From: Ottowia thiooxydans DSM 14619
Lineage (GTDB): Bacteria > Pseudomonadota > Gammaproteobacteria > Burkholderiales > Burkholderiaceae_C
Assembly (NCBI RefSeq): GCF_000422885.1
Contig: NZ_AUGX01000009.1
Span: 248,001-312,000 of the forward strand
Direction: 5' to 3'
DNA: 64,000 nt
Under the pieces are notes generated by a model that did not search any database, had not been told where the DNA came from, and saw nothing but the letters and a program-made list of their open reading frames with translations. Below, in pieces: positions 9,011-17,197 of this stretch; position 1 is the stretch's first letter, and each line of letters opens with the position of its first letter. A program made the translations under genes and the position numbers.

Positions 9011-9461
9011 GGCCGAGCGCAGCAATGGCCCGAGTGGGTATCCCACCCCTTGAGGCCGTGCTGAGGAGCGCAGGGCAAGGGGCCGGCCATCCGGGGGCGG
9101 GCAAGAGCACTGAAAGATGCTCTTGCTTCGTGAACTAGCTTGCGGCAGCTGTTTGAACGTAGTGAGCGAAGCGAAAGAAGAGAGTTCTGCCGCACCGCCC
9201 CGGATGGCCGGCCCCCTTGACCGAGCACCGGAGGGTGCCCGGAGCGAAGCGTAGGGACACGGACTTGGGGTCGCCTTTCTTTTGCCTACTTTTCTTCGGC
9301 CGGCGCTCCGGTGGCGAAGCAAAGAACAAGTAGGTGCGCCGCCGGGCGCAATTCCCGGCCTCCGCCTTCAAAAAAAAGCAGAAGGTAACTATTACGCGCT
9401 GCCAACAAATCAACCGCCGCTTGCCCCCACCCCAACCCCCCCCCACACGGAGAGGGAGTGA
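9011..9461. repeat. long dispersed structured repeat, copy 1
   Basis: About 450 bp without a credible gene. It shares near-identical long blocks with 15159-15683 and 29499-30081: the CCGAGCGCAG block, a GCAAGAGCA/TGCTCTTGC hairpin (9101-9126), the GTTTGAACGTAGTGAGCGAA block, the GACACGGACTTGGGGTCGC block and the TGCGCCGCCGGGCGCA hairpin. It ends in the GC-rich CCGCCGCTTGCCC...GAGAGGGAGT module. Copy 1 also has a perfect 18-bp inverted pair (9079-9096 with 9198-9215) that is absent or half-present in the other copies. Small reading frames inside (for example antisense 8998-9228) are by-products. Confidence 0.85.
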
Positions 9462-9633
9462 ACAGCCTCGGGTTCTGGGGCTCAAGTCGGCAGGCATGCC
9501 TGCATCAGTCTCTCCCGCAAGCGGGAGCCAGCAGCAAGCCGATATCGAAAGAAGCTGTTACCCCCTGTTTCCAAGCCCAATGACGTTCGGCACTGGTGAG
9601 GGCGAAGACCGCCCGATATGGTGAGAACTCATC
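9462..9633. other. leader between repeat copy 1 and the DUF2272 gene
   Basis: No gene seen. It holds a 12-bp palindrome CAGGCATGCCTG (9491-9502) and a perfect hairpin CTCCCGC-AA-GCGGGAG (9512-9527). A motif TGACGTTCGGCACTGG-GTGAGG (9581-9602) also occurs in the same relative orientation upstream of the IPTL-CTERM gene. Confidence 0.5.
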
Positions 9634-10644
9634 ATGCACCGCCACACCACCTCGCTTTGCCACTCAGCAACCAACCGCACCTTGGCGGTCTTGTGCGCAG
9701 CTTGGCTCGCGGCCCCTGCTCCCTCGCAAGCTGAGCAGGCAGCCTGCGATCGCGAAGCGCGTGCAGACACATCTTCACTGGCGCATCGCCTTTCCTCTGT
9801 GGCTCTGCGCGAACACAAGCTCATGGGCGGTGCTTTGATTGATGCAGGCGGCGGCCTGATCCGCCAAGGCTTTGCAGAAGCAGAGCAGGACCGCGCCCCC
9901 GAATCCGATCGCCCCACTTGGCAGCGTGTGTGGAATTACTGGCGCTCCACCCGCGCAGGTCCACCTTCTGCCATGGCCGCACACCCTTCGCCGGCGCAAT
10001 TGCGCGCCATGCTGGTGGATCAGCCTTGGTCGGCGGTGTTCATTGGCCACGTCATGCGCCAAGCCGGTTTGGATGAGCGGGAGTTCCGGTACTCTGCCAG
10101 CCATCAGGACTATGTGCGTGCCGCCTTTCGTAGCACTGAGACGGAGGAGCGTGGAGATGTCACTCCATACGCTTACCGGGCCTGTGACCTGGGTGTTACC
10201 GCCCCGCGTGTGGGCGACCTCATATGCTTTGCGCGTGATCGTGACAGCCGGGAAGACACCTTTCACAAGCTGAGGCAGTCGCTGGGAGCACGCAACGTCA
10301 GCATGCATTGTGATCTGGTGGTGAGGCGGGATTCGGCCAACATCGAGGCGGTGGGCGGGAATGTGGTTCAGTCGGTCACCATGCGGCGCCTCGGGTTGGA
10401 GTCAGATGGGTCTGGGCGTCTATGGTCCGCGTACTTTGAATCAGAGCACACCCGCCGAGCCCGGGAGCAAGCTGTGTCTGTGGCAGAAGGCCTCGCACAG
10501 GCGATGCTGCCCGATACCTACCTGAATAGAAAACCGTGGAGTGTGCTGCTGCAACTGCGTGGAGCAGATTCTCAGCTCGATTCCGCAGGCGGAAAAATGC
10601 GAACGGCCAAGCTCAAGCTCGGAGCACTACCGCCGCAGGAATGA
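9634..10644 (+). CDS. DUF2272 domain-containing exported protein
   Basis: A 336-aa protein with an N-terminal region that looks like a Sec signal (hydrophobic stretch about residues 16-28, AAWLAAPAPSQA). A DUF2272 domain follows at about 75-260, recognised by the PWSAVFIGHVMRQAG and YAYRACDLGVTAPRVGDLICFAR segments and the closing HCDLVV...VGGNVVQSVTMR. The domain resembles papain-like NlpC/CHAP-type hydrolase folds (Cys/His residues in similar order), so a cell-wall-related role is possible but unproven. It is preceded by a structured leader rather than a close gene neighbour, and it converges on the small gene at 10717. Confidence 0.75.
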   Translation: MHRHTTSLCHSATNRTLAVLCAAWLAAPAPSQAEQAACDREARADTSSLAHRLSSVALREHKLMGGALIDAGGGLIRQGFAEAEQDRAPESDRPTWQRVWNYWRSTRAGPPSAMAAHPSPAQLRAMLVDQPWSAVFIGHVMRQAGLDEREFRYSASHQDYVRAAFRSTETEERGDVTPYAYRACDLGVTAPRVGDLICFARDRDSREDTFHKLRQSLGARNVSMHCDLVVRRDSANIEAVGGNVVQSVTMRRLGLESDGSGRLWSAYFESEHTRRAREQAVSVAEGLAQAMLPDTYLNRKPWSVLLQLRGADSQLDSAGGKMRTAKLKLGALPPQE

Positions 10645-10716
10645 GCCGGCTTACAAACCGGCCGCACGTTTCGCGGCAGGTTTCAACCAAGTTCCCAGCT
10701 GTATTGCGAGATGCGG

Positions 10717-11013
10717 TTACTTGCCTGCCTGGCGCCGCATATCGGCTTCCCATTGCTTGCCCATCTGGATCACTTCTGCATCGCTTTTGCCGGTGGCCTT
10801 GGCGCCCAACAAGCCGCGATAAGTCTTAAGCTGGGCATCTTGCGCGACGCCCTGCATTTTCCTTTGATGTTCTGCATTGCGGAGTGCGGACTCTTTGCGT
10901 TGGGCCTCTTCGCGAGCGTCTCGTGATTTGTCCCGGTCAGCTAGCCCAGGAGCGCTGATGATGATCAGTGCTGATGCCACTATCCAGGATGCACGGTAGG
11001 AGGAACGGGCCAT
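10717..11013 (-). CDS. small exported hypothetical protein
   Basis: A 98-aa protein not assigned to a family. It has an N-terminal signal peptide (SSYRASWIVASALIIISAPGLA, cleavage near residue 25). The rest is a highly charged, probably helical segment (RDKSRDAREEAQRKESALRNAEHQR) ending in a polar tail. GGAGA lies 6 nt upstream of the ATG. It is encoded 63 nt upstream of the IPTL-CTERM gene's stop on the other side, converging with DUF2272. Coding status is likely but rests on the signal peptide and ribosome-binding site only. Confidence 0.6.
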   Translation of the reverse strand: MARSSYRASWIVASALIIISAPGLADRDKSRDAREEAQRKESALRNAEHQRKMQGVAQDAQLKTYRGLLGAKATGKSDAEVIQMGKQWEADMRRQAGK

Positions 11014-11076
11014 GAGTTATCTCCAGAGTAATGCCGTGGGGTGTGAGGCGAGTACCTTGCTGGTGTCTGTGGTGCC

Positions 11077-12450
11077 TCAGCTTGGCTTCTGCCGGCGCTG
11101 CAAGCGGCGCATCCCTTGCAATCCCAGCAGGCAGCAAAGCGAAAGCAAGGTCCATTGGCCTAGGGTGGGGACAGCTGTGACGCTCGGAGGGGGTGTGCTG
11201 GTTGGAGGCAAGGCGATCACCCTCGGATACTCGAAGGCGCCGATATCGATGGCACTGCCGATGATGCGGGTGGCACTGGCGAGATCCAGGTTGAAAATGC
11301 TGGGAAGGGCGCTGTTCAAGCCTCGGTTGAGGGCGTCAGACGCGGGAGTGAGTGTGTAATCGCCGCCTGCGGGATTGGCAAACCCAGGATTGCCCGTGCG
11401 TCGAAATGGGTCGGGAGGCAGTGGCGTCTCCAGCTCACCATTACCATGGATCAGGTTGTGTGATTCCACAAAACCGGGGGCCAAGTCGAATGGGTAGTTC
11501 AGGCCGTAGCTGGTGTTAAAAGCCGCTATGTTGTTGCGCATCGTTCCGCGCAACTGGGCACCTTCGTCAGTGCGCGCGGCAACCCACATCCCGGTTCTGC
11601 CGTGCGCCACGGTGTTATTGACGATATGTGCCGTGACGTTGCTGATTCCCATGGCATTCACCACAAGCGCGCCTGGGCCGCCCCTATTGCCCGATTGACC
11701 GTACACCAGATTATTGAAGATGCCTGCTTGGGTTTCACCTCCAAGGGTACGCAAGTCGATGCCGTTGTTGAACATGCTCCCATGCACCCGGTTACGGTCT
11801 ATCGTCACGTCCAGGCCGCCGGCAGCTTGGTAGACGAAGATGGCACCGCATTGATCCAGGTTGTTGGCTGTGATGTCGTTGTTGCGTATCACCACGTCTG
11901 AGCGAGCTTCTCCCGCCTGATACAGCGCCACCGACACGCCATCAGTGCAGAAGTCGGTGACTCCTCTTATACCCAGCCGGTTGCCTTCGATAAGGGCGGA
12001 GATGCTGCCGTAGAGGTCGCCGGCAGTAGTAGTCCGCACTTCGATTTTGGTGCCTTCGGAGTCGGGGAAGGTGTTGTCTATCACTTGCAACCGCAAGTTG
12101 CCGCCCCCGTCGCCGAGCAAACCGAGCACGCTTCCCGCGAAATTGAGAGAGCGAATCGTGACCTCAATGTTTTCGTTCGTGGCGTAGGCCATGGCCGTGG
12201 TGAGGGTGGGGGTGCGGCCAGCCGCTGGCCTTAGGGTGAGGGACTTTTGGATGTCCAGCCCTTCTGCGTTGGTGGTGTCGAAGGCCAGCTCAATCACATC
12301 ACCGGGATCTGCCGCATCAATGCACGCTTGAAGGGTGCCGTTACAAGGTGCCGCGCCCGGGTAGCTGAGCGTGGCACCGAATGTGGGCCACGCTGCCAGG
12401 CAGGCGGTGAGCGCCAGCATGGTGCGAGCGTGACGAAGCGAGTTGTGCAT
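11077..12450 (-). CDS. right-handed beta-helix surface protein with IPTL-CTERM sorting tail
   Basis: A 457-aa secreted protein. A signal peptide covers about 1-25 (cleavage after TFGA). A long parallel beta-helix region follows with repeated N-rich turns (VVIRNNDITANN, VTIDRNRVHG, AHIVNNTVAHG, MRNNIAAFN). A choice-of-anchor Q-like segment comes next (NPGFANPAGGDYTLTPASDALNRG...DIGAFEY). The C-terminus has the IPTL-CTERM layout: VPTLGQW, a hydrophobic helix and a basic end (MRRLQRRQKPS). That tail is known as a sorting signal related to PEP-CTERM, processed by an exosortase-like system; no sorting enzyme is in this window. Probably surface-exposed or matrix-associated; the ligand is unknown. 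Confidence 0.85.
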   Translation of the reverse strand: MHNSLRHARTMLALTACLAAWPTFGATLSYPGAAPCNGTLQACIDAADPGDVIELAFDTTNAEGLDIQKSLTLRPAAGRTPTLTTAMAYATNENIEVTIRSLNFAGSVLGLLGDGGGNLRLQVIDNTFPDSEGTKIEVRTTTAGDLYGSISALIEGNRLGIRGVTDFCTDGVSVALYQAGEARSDVVIRNNDITANNLDQCGAIFVYQAAGGLDVTIDRNRVHGSMFNNGIDLRTLGGETQAGIFNNLVYGQSGNRGGPGALVVNAMGISNVTAHIVNNTVAHGRTGMWVAARTDEGAQLRGTMRNNIAAFNTSYGLNYPFDLAPGFVESHNLIHGNGELETPLPPDPFRRTGNPGFANPAGGDYTLTPASDALNRGLNSALPSIFNLDLASATRIIGSAIDIGAFEYPRVIALPPTSTPPPSVTAVPTLGQWTLLSLCCLLGLQGMRRLQRRQKPS

Positions 12451-12507
12451 GCGGACTCCAAAGCAAGGTAGGTCTCCCTAGTGCAATGGAAGATAAAGTG
12501 CAAATGA

Positions 12508-12531
12508 CCTCACCGCCAGTGCCGAAAGTCA
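12508..12531 (-). promoter_or_regulatory. upstream motif shared with the DUF2272 gene
   Basis: On the minus strand this reads TGACTTTCGGCACTGG-CG-GTGAGG, about 60 nt before the ATG of the IPTL-CTERM gene. The same motif, with one substitution and without CG, is at 9581-9602 before the DUF2272 gene. Both genes encode exported proteins, so a shared control site is possible. Confidence 0.35.
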
Positions 12532-12545
12532 CGGCGCGGATGAAG

Positions 12546-14309
12546 TCAGCTTCTGTTCAGCATGCTGGCGAGGGCTTCGAGCAAGGCAGGCGCCGTGACG
12601 GGCTTGAACAGCACCGGCAGGCCCGCTTGCCTCACGCGCTGCAGGGGTCCTGGCGCCGTTTCGCCGGTGATGAGCAGGGTAGGGGGCGGCACTATTCCAC
12701 GGGCGTGCAGCGACTGGGCAAAATCCAGGCCATCCGCGCCTTCCGCCAGCCGCAGATCGCAGATCAGCGCGTTGAACGGTTGTTTGCGAGCCAGCCCCTG
12801 CTCCAGCCATTGGTAGGCCTGCGCGGTGGTTGTGGCGTGCACCAGTTCAATCCCGTGTGCGTTCAGCAGCGCCTGCATGGCTTGGGCGATGTCCATCTCG
12901 TCTTCCAGCAAAAGCACGCGCGCGTTGGGTGTCTGGCTGAGTTCAATGGGAGGTGCAGAAGGTGCTTCCAGGGGCGGAGCGAGTTCGGTTTGAGGGGGGG
13001 CAGCCGCTAGCACCACGCGAAAACGACTACCTCGCCCCAGTCGGGAGTGCAGTTGAACCGGGTGCCCGAGCAAATGCGAGAGTCGCTTCACGATGGACAA
13101 GCCCATGCCCAAACCACGAGAACGGTCGCGCCCCGGGTTGTCTACCTGGTAGAACTCGGCGAATACCGCCTCCTGGTGCTCTGGAGCAATGCCAATGCCC
13201 GTGTCTACGATATCAATCCACACCTCCTGGCGGCGCGCCCGTGTCAGCACGATCACGCCGCCCTGCGGTGTGTACTTGAGCGCGTTTTCAAGCAAATTGC
13301 TCAGCATGCGCTGCAGCAGGTCCGCGTCGGTGAAGGCCCACAGCGGCGTGGCACGCACCCGTAGTTGGAGGCCGCGTTGCTCGGCATCCGGCACGAAGGT
13401 CTGGCTGAGTGCGCGGAGAACGGAATTGAGCGCCACCGGGGTGATCGCCGCCTCGATCGCGCCTGCATCCAGGCGGGAGGTGTCGAGCATGGTGCCAAGC
13501 GAGCCACTCAAGGCATCAGCCGCACGCATCAACCGTTGAGCGTTCGCGTGTTGGGGATGTCCCGCCAGTTCTTTCTCAAGCACGGCACCGAACAGGGTGA
13601 TCGCGTGCATGGGTTGGCGCAGATCATGGCTGGCGGCAGCCAGAAAGCGCGTCTTGTCTTCGTTCGCCTGGTGCGCGATCTTTACCTGCCGAGCCAGCTG
13701 GTTGGCCAAGTCTTCTTTCTCGTACCGGACCATGAGCGTTTGTGTCATGAGCTGCTGCTGCTGGCGCCCAAAGTACAGCACGATCCCCAGGTTGATGGCC
13801 ACGCAGGCGGCCATGAACAGAAACAGGGGCTCGCCCTGCCAAAGCAGGGCAGTCAGCAGCCCGATGTTCATAGGCAGCACCCAGGCCAGTACGACCGACC
13901 ACAGTTGCGTGCCGTACACCGCAGCGCTGCTGGCCACCCCTACAAGAATCACCAGCAAGCCGTGAAGGAGAGGGCTTCCTGTGGGGGGCAAAAGCCAGCA
14001 GCCAAGGCCCCAGAGCGTGCTGTCCAAGGCCGTGGAGGTGGCGAACCGGCGTTCCCATTTGGCACTGTGCCTCTCCCGCTGCGGGTCGGCGAAATATCCT
14101 TTGGATATACACCTGCCCACCAAATGGGTTGGCACGCGCAGGCCAACCCAGACCACGGCCAGGAAAGAGCCCGCTTGCCAGAAATAGAAAGTAGCCACGA
14201 GCGCATTGACCGTGGTTTCCAGCCAGCGCGCGTCGCGGTCTGTGCGAGCTTGCGCATCGACCTTGGAGGCCAATACGCGCTCTGCAACGTCTGGGGGCAG
14301 CGAATTCAT
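12546..14309 (-). CDS. hybrid sensor histidine kinase with C-terminal receiver
   Basis: A 587-aa membrane kinase. Residues about 30-185 contain five to six hydrophobic helices. A short coil leads to a HisKA domain with the phospho-acceptor His228 (AAASHDLRQPMHA). A HATPase domain follows with the N box NLLENALKYTP (338-348), G1 DTGIGIAPEH and G2 GLGMGLSIVKRL. After an Ala/Pro-rich linker a receiver domain begins at VLLLEDE, with Asp518 (ICDLRLAEG) and the conserved lysine in LFKPVT. The stimulus is unknown. It lies 73 nt downstream of the response regulator gene on the same strand, so the two probably form one phosphorelay. Confidence 0.92.
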   Translation of the reverse strand: MNSLPPDVAERVLASKVDAQARTDRDARWLETTVNALVATFYFWQAGSFLAVVWVGLRVPTHLVGRCISKGYFADPQRERHSAKWERRFATSTALDSTLWGLGCWLLPPTGSPLLHGLLVILVGVASSAAVYGTQLWSVVLAWVLPMNIGLLTALLWQGEPLFLFMAACVAINLGIVLYFGRQQQQLMTQTLMVRYEKEDLANQLARQVKIAHQANEDKTRFLAAASHDLRQPMHAITLFGAVLEKELAGHPQHANAQRLMRAADALSGSLGTMLDTSRLDAGAIEAAITPVALNSVLRALSQTFVPDAEQRGLQLRVRATPLWAFTDADLLQRMLSNLLENALKYTPQGGVIVLTRARRQEVWIDIVDTGIGIAPEHQEAVFAEFYQVDNPGRDRSRGLGMGLSIVKRLSHLLGHPVQLHSRLGRGSRFRVVLAAAPPQTELAPPLEAPSAPPIELSQTPNARVLLLEDEMDIAQAMQALLNAHGIELVHATTTAQAYQWLEQGLARKQPFNALICDLRLAEGADGLDFAQSLHARGIVPPPTLLITGETAPGPLQRVRQAGLPVLFKPVTAPALLEALASMLNRS

Positions 14310-14382
14310 CTAGTGTGCTGCCCTTAGCGCGAATGGATCGACTTCATTTTGTTCACGTATCTACGGGACACCCCACTAGACA

Positions 14383-15069
14383 CTAGCGTAACCGACTGAT
14401 CAGTTGCGCACGTGAGCGCACGCCGAACATCAAAAGCAGCGCCGAGACATGGTTCTTGACCGTGCCTTCAGAAAGATGGGCTGTTTCGGCGATTTCACGA
14501 TTGGATTGCCCTGCCAGAACCCAATCAAGCATTTCTGCCTGGCGATGCGTGAGACGCACCCGCTCCCCATCCCGGGTTTGCACCATGCGCGCTGCTTCGC
14601 TGACCTGGCCCTCGGGTTGTGCCATTCCGGCGGTGGCCCCAGCGGAAGTGGGCAGACCAAGCAGCCCCTGCGCTCGCAAGTAAGTAATCACATCCGCCAA
14701 TTGGCCGGACTTTGGAAGGTAGGCGCGGGCTCCGATTTCCAGGGCCTGCCGCTTCAAAGCGGGGTCCGCGTCGCCGGAGAGAACTGCCACTGGCGCAGCC
14801 GGAAAACGCGCCAGCAGCTGGCGCAGGCCAGAAAGCCCGTGCGCGTCGGGCAGGTGCAGATCCAGCAAAATCAGCGCCAAGCTGTCTTGATGCAAGGCGT
14901 AAAGGTCTATGGCCTCAGCCAGAGTACTCGCCTCCAAAGTACCCGGTTGATCGTGGCCTGCTGCCTGTGAAGCAATCAGGGAACTCAAGCCGAGGCGCAC
15001 CAACTCATGGTCATCCACGATCAGAAGCTGGGGACGATCTGGCGTGACAAGAGACTCTGAGGGCATCAT
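14383..15069 (-). CDS. LuxR/NarL-family response regulator
   Basis: A 228-aa two-component regulator. The receiver spans about 14-130 with acidic pocket VDDHE (18-22) and phospho-acceptor Asp70 (LLDLHLPDAHG). A linker leads to a C-terminal LuxR helix-turn-helix (about 165-225: LTHRQAEMLDWVLAGQSNREIAETAHLSEGTVKNHVSALL), typical of DNA-binding NarL proteins. It precedes the hybrid kinase in the same direction. Targets are unknown; none of the adjacent promoters shows an obvious repeated site. Confidence 0.92.
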   Translation of the reverse strand: MMPSESLVTPDRPQLLIVDDHELVRLGLSSLIASQAAGHDQPGTLEASTLAEAIDLYALHQDSLALILLDLHLPDAHGLSGLRQLLARFPAAPVAVLSGDADPALKRQALEIGARAYLPKSGQLADVITYLRAQGLLGLPTSAGATAGMAQPEGQVSEAARMVQTRDGERVRLTHRQAEMLDWVLAGQSNREIAETAHLSEGTVKNHVSALLLMFGVRSRAQLISRLR

Positions 15070-15158
15070 GCACGCATGTTAGAGGCTATGAGTGCGTTGG
15101 TGAAGTGACGAAAGTAACGGGGGCTCTGCGACGGCACCCTAGGCAAGTCGGGGTTTTA

Positions 15159-15683
15159 ACTCCCTCTCCCCCTGGGAGAGGGTTGGGGTGAGGGCAAGCG
15201 GCGGTTGATTTAGGCTCAGCGGTTGCTAATGGCCTTCTGCTCTTTTCTCGGGGTTGGCAGTTGGAGGCCGAGCGCAGCGATGGCCTGAATCAGGTTCCCC
15301 ACCCCTTTGGCCGTGCCGAGGAGCGCAGGGTAAGGGGCGGGCAAGAGCACTGAAAGATGCTCTTGCTTCAAGATCTAGCTTGCGGCAGCTGTTTGAACGT
15401 AGTGAGCGAAGCGAAAGAAGTGAGTTCTGCCGCACCGCCCCGGATGGCCGGCCCCCTTGACCGAGCACCGGAGGGTGCCCGGAGCGCAGCGCAGGGACAC
15501 GGACTTGGGGTCGCTTTTCTTTGGCCTACATTTCTTTGGCGAGCAAAGAAACGTAGGTGCGCCGCCGGGCGCAATTCCCGGCCTCCGACCTAAAGAAAAG
15601 AGCAGAAGGTAACTATCAAGCGCTGCCAACAAATCTACCGCCGCTTGCCCCCACCCCCGCCCTCTCCCAGAGGGAGAGGGAGT
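15159..15683. repeat. long dispersed structured repeat, copy 2, with about 100-bp inverted ends
   Basis: No gene between the response regulator start and rsmI except this repeat. Its outer 53 bp (15159-15211 and 15631-15683) are imperfect inverted copies of each other. The similarity continues inward through a shared CCTTCTGCTCTTTTCT block, giving inverted ends of about 100 bp around a core of about 320 bp that matches copies 1 and 3. It keeps only the right-hand arm of the 18-bp inverted pair seen in copy 1. Confidence 0.85.
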
Positions 15684-15697
15684 GAAGACCCCCAAGC

Positions 15698-16636
15698 TCA
15701 ACGCTCACTGTCCCGCTGCTGCAAAGCCCTCTCATACAAAGCATTCCGAGCTTGCCCGGTAATCTCCGCTGTCAGCTTGACCGCCGTCTTCAGTGGCAAC
15801 TCAGCCATCAGCAGGCGCAACACTCGATCATCATCGCTAGGCGCGGCACCGGCCTCATACGGATGAAGCACCAAGGCAAATTCGCCGCGCAGCCGCTGTG
15901 GATCTGCCGCCAGCCACTCCGGCAAAGCTGCACACGCCATAGTGGCTATCTGTTCGAATTGCTTGGTCAGTTCCCGCCCAACAGTAACCAATCGCTCATT
16001 CAACGTGGCCAGCGCCTCTGCTAGCGCCGCAATGCGGTGAGGGGCCTCCAGCAGAACCACGGCGCGTGGTTCACGCGCCAACTCAGCCACGGCACTCACA
16101 CGCTCGCCCTGCTTGGAGGGCAGAAAACCCGTGAAAACAAAGCCAGGATCCCCGGTGACCCCCGCCGCACTCAAAACGCAGATCACGCTGCTCGCACCAG
16201 GCAGCGGTACCGCCCGCAAGCCGGCCGCATGAACGGCCGCCACTAGGCGGGCGCCTGGGTCGCTCACAGCCGGGGTGCCTGCATCGCTGACATAAGCCAC
16301 GCGCTGGCCTTCCAGCAGCTTGGAGATCACCGTCTGCGCCGCCTCGGCCTCGTTGTGTTCGTGCAGGGCGATGAGTTCGCCGCTGGAGCGCTGAATGCCC
16401 ACTGCACGCAGCAGGTGTTGCGTGTGCCGCGTGTCCTCGCAGGCAATGGCATCCACGGTAGACAGCACATGGAGCGCGCGCAAAGTCACATCGGCCAGGT
16501 TGCCGATGGGCGTGGCAACAACATACAAGGCGCCAGATGGATAATGCTGGCCCCCAGCGGCCGCGCGTGCCGCCTCCAGCGCATGCTGAAAGGATGGCTT
16601 GCCTATGGGTACGAGTTCAGTGGCTGGCAAGGACAT
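15698..16636 (-). CDS. rsmI: 16S rRNA (cytidine-1402-2'-O)-methyltransferase
   Basis: S-adenosylmethionine-dependent tetrapyrrole-methylase-fold enzyme that 2'-O-methylates C1402 of 16S rRNA in the ribosomal P site. Family marks are LYVVATPIGNLADVTLRAL (about 38-56), EDTRHTQHLL, YVSDAGTPAVSDPG and LPGASSVICVLSAAG, with FTGFLPSK further on. The 312 aa include a slightly long N-terminus; the ATG at 16636 is kept because no better start precedes the core. It is divergent from yraN with 28 bp between the start codons, as in E. coli where rsmI (yraL) lies beside the yraM-yraN-diaA-dolP genes. The lpoA (yraM) gene is absent here. Confidence 0.95.
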   Translation of the reverse strand: MSLPATELVPIGKPSFQHALEAARAAAGGQHYPSGALYVVATPIGNLADVTLRALHVLSTVDAIACEDTRHTQHLLRAVGIQRSSGELIALHEHNEAEAAQTVISKLLEGQRVAYVSDAGTPAVSDPGARLVAAVHAAGLRAVPLPGASSVICVLSAAGVTGDPGFVFTGFLPSKQGERVSAVAELAREPRAVVLLEAPHRIAALAEALATLNERLVTVGRELTKQFEQIATMACAALPEWLAADPQRLRGEFALVLHPYEAGAAPSDDDRVLRLLMAELPLKTAVKLTAEITGQARNALYERALQQRDSER

Positions 16637-16664
16637 TTTTTAACTTAAAGAGAAGACAACTCGG

Positions 16665-17054
16665 ATGGCGCTTTGGACACTCAAGCCGCCGGCAGGCACC
16701 ACCACGCGCGAGCATGGGAATTCAGCAGAAGACGCCGCCCTGGCGCACCTGGAGGGCGCCGGGCTTCGGCTCATTGACCGCAATTATCGGACGCCCGGGC
16801 GCGGCGGTGGTGAAATTGATCTCGTGATGCGGGGTGAAGGGGGCACGCTAGTGTTTGTGGAGGTGCGTGCACGCACGCGAGCTGGCCATGGGGGCGCCGC
16901 AGCCAGCGTCAGCGCCGTCAAGCAGCAGCGCATCGTGTTTGCGGCTCGGCACTACCTGCGGCGCTTTCGCGCTCCGCCACCTTGCCGATTCGATGTGGTG
17001 GCGATAGACGCCGGACGTATTGAGTGGCTGATCGGCGCATTTGATGCCAGCTAA
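16665..17054 (+). CDS. yraN: YraN-family (UPF0102) putative endonuclease-fold protein
   Basis: A 129-aa protein with the Holliday-junction-resolvase-like nuclease core of UPF0102: GRGGGEIDLVMRGEGGTLVFVEVRAR (about 46-71), carrying the E-x-D and E-x-R/K catalytic pattern. The exact cellular role is not established. It is divergent from rsmI and 143 nt upstream of the SIS-domain gene, a conserved proteobacterial order that supports the call. Confidence 0.9.
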   Translation: MALWTLKPPAGTTTREHGNSAEDAALAHLEGAGLRLIDRNYRTPGRGGGEIDLVMRGEGGTLVFVEVRARTRAGHGGAAASVSAVKQQRIVFAARHYLRRFRAPPPCRFDVVAIDAGRIEWLIGAFDAS

Positions 17055-17123
17055 GGTCTCCAGGGCGCGGGGGTTTAAACTGAGGAACCGTTCGGGCCTG
17101 CAAGCCTGATGCAAATTGACACG

Positions 17124-17167
17124 TTTGCTCCTGAATTTGAACTGATTTGCTCCTAAATTTGCACTGG
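17124..17167. repeat. two tandem 22-bp repeats upstream of diaA
   Basis: TTTGCTCCTGAATTTGAACTGA is followed directly by TTTGCTCCTAAATTTGCACTGG (18 of 22 positions identical). A TTGACA hexamer lies just upstream (17116-17121). The arrangement could be a regulator-binding pair for the diaA-dolP transcript or a simple local duplication. Confidence 0.45.
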
Positions 17168-17197
17168 CCCGCCTTTCCGGCGTTATCATTCAGCCCG

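Noticed and set aside
8998-9497. Several antisense frames in repeat copy 1 (and their twins at 15226-15701 and 29493-29931) with LRSLRSNSCRKL-type sequence
   Set aside because: They are translations of the non-coding dispersed repeat, differ by frameshifts between copies and have no ribosome-binding sites.
13365-14327. 320-aa plus-strand frame
   Set aside because: It is antisense to the hybrid kinase, which has intact HisKA, HATPase and receiver motifs; GC-rich genes commonly leave the opposite strand open.
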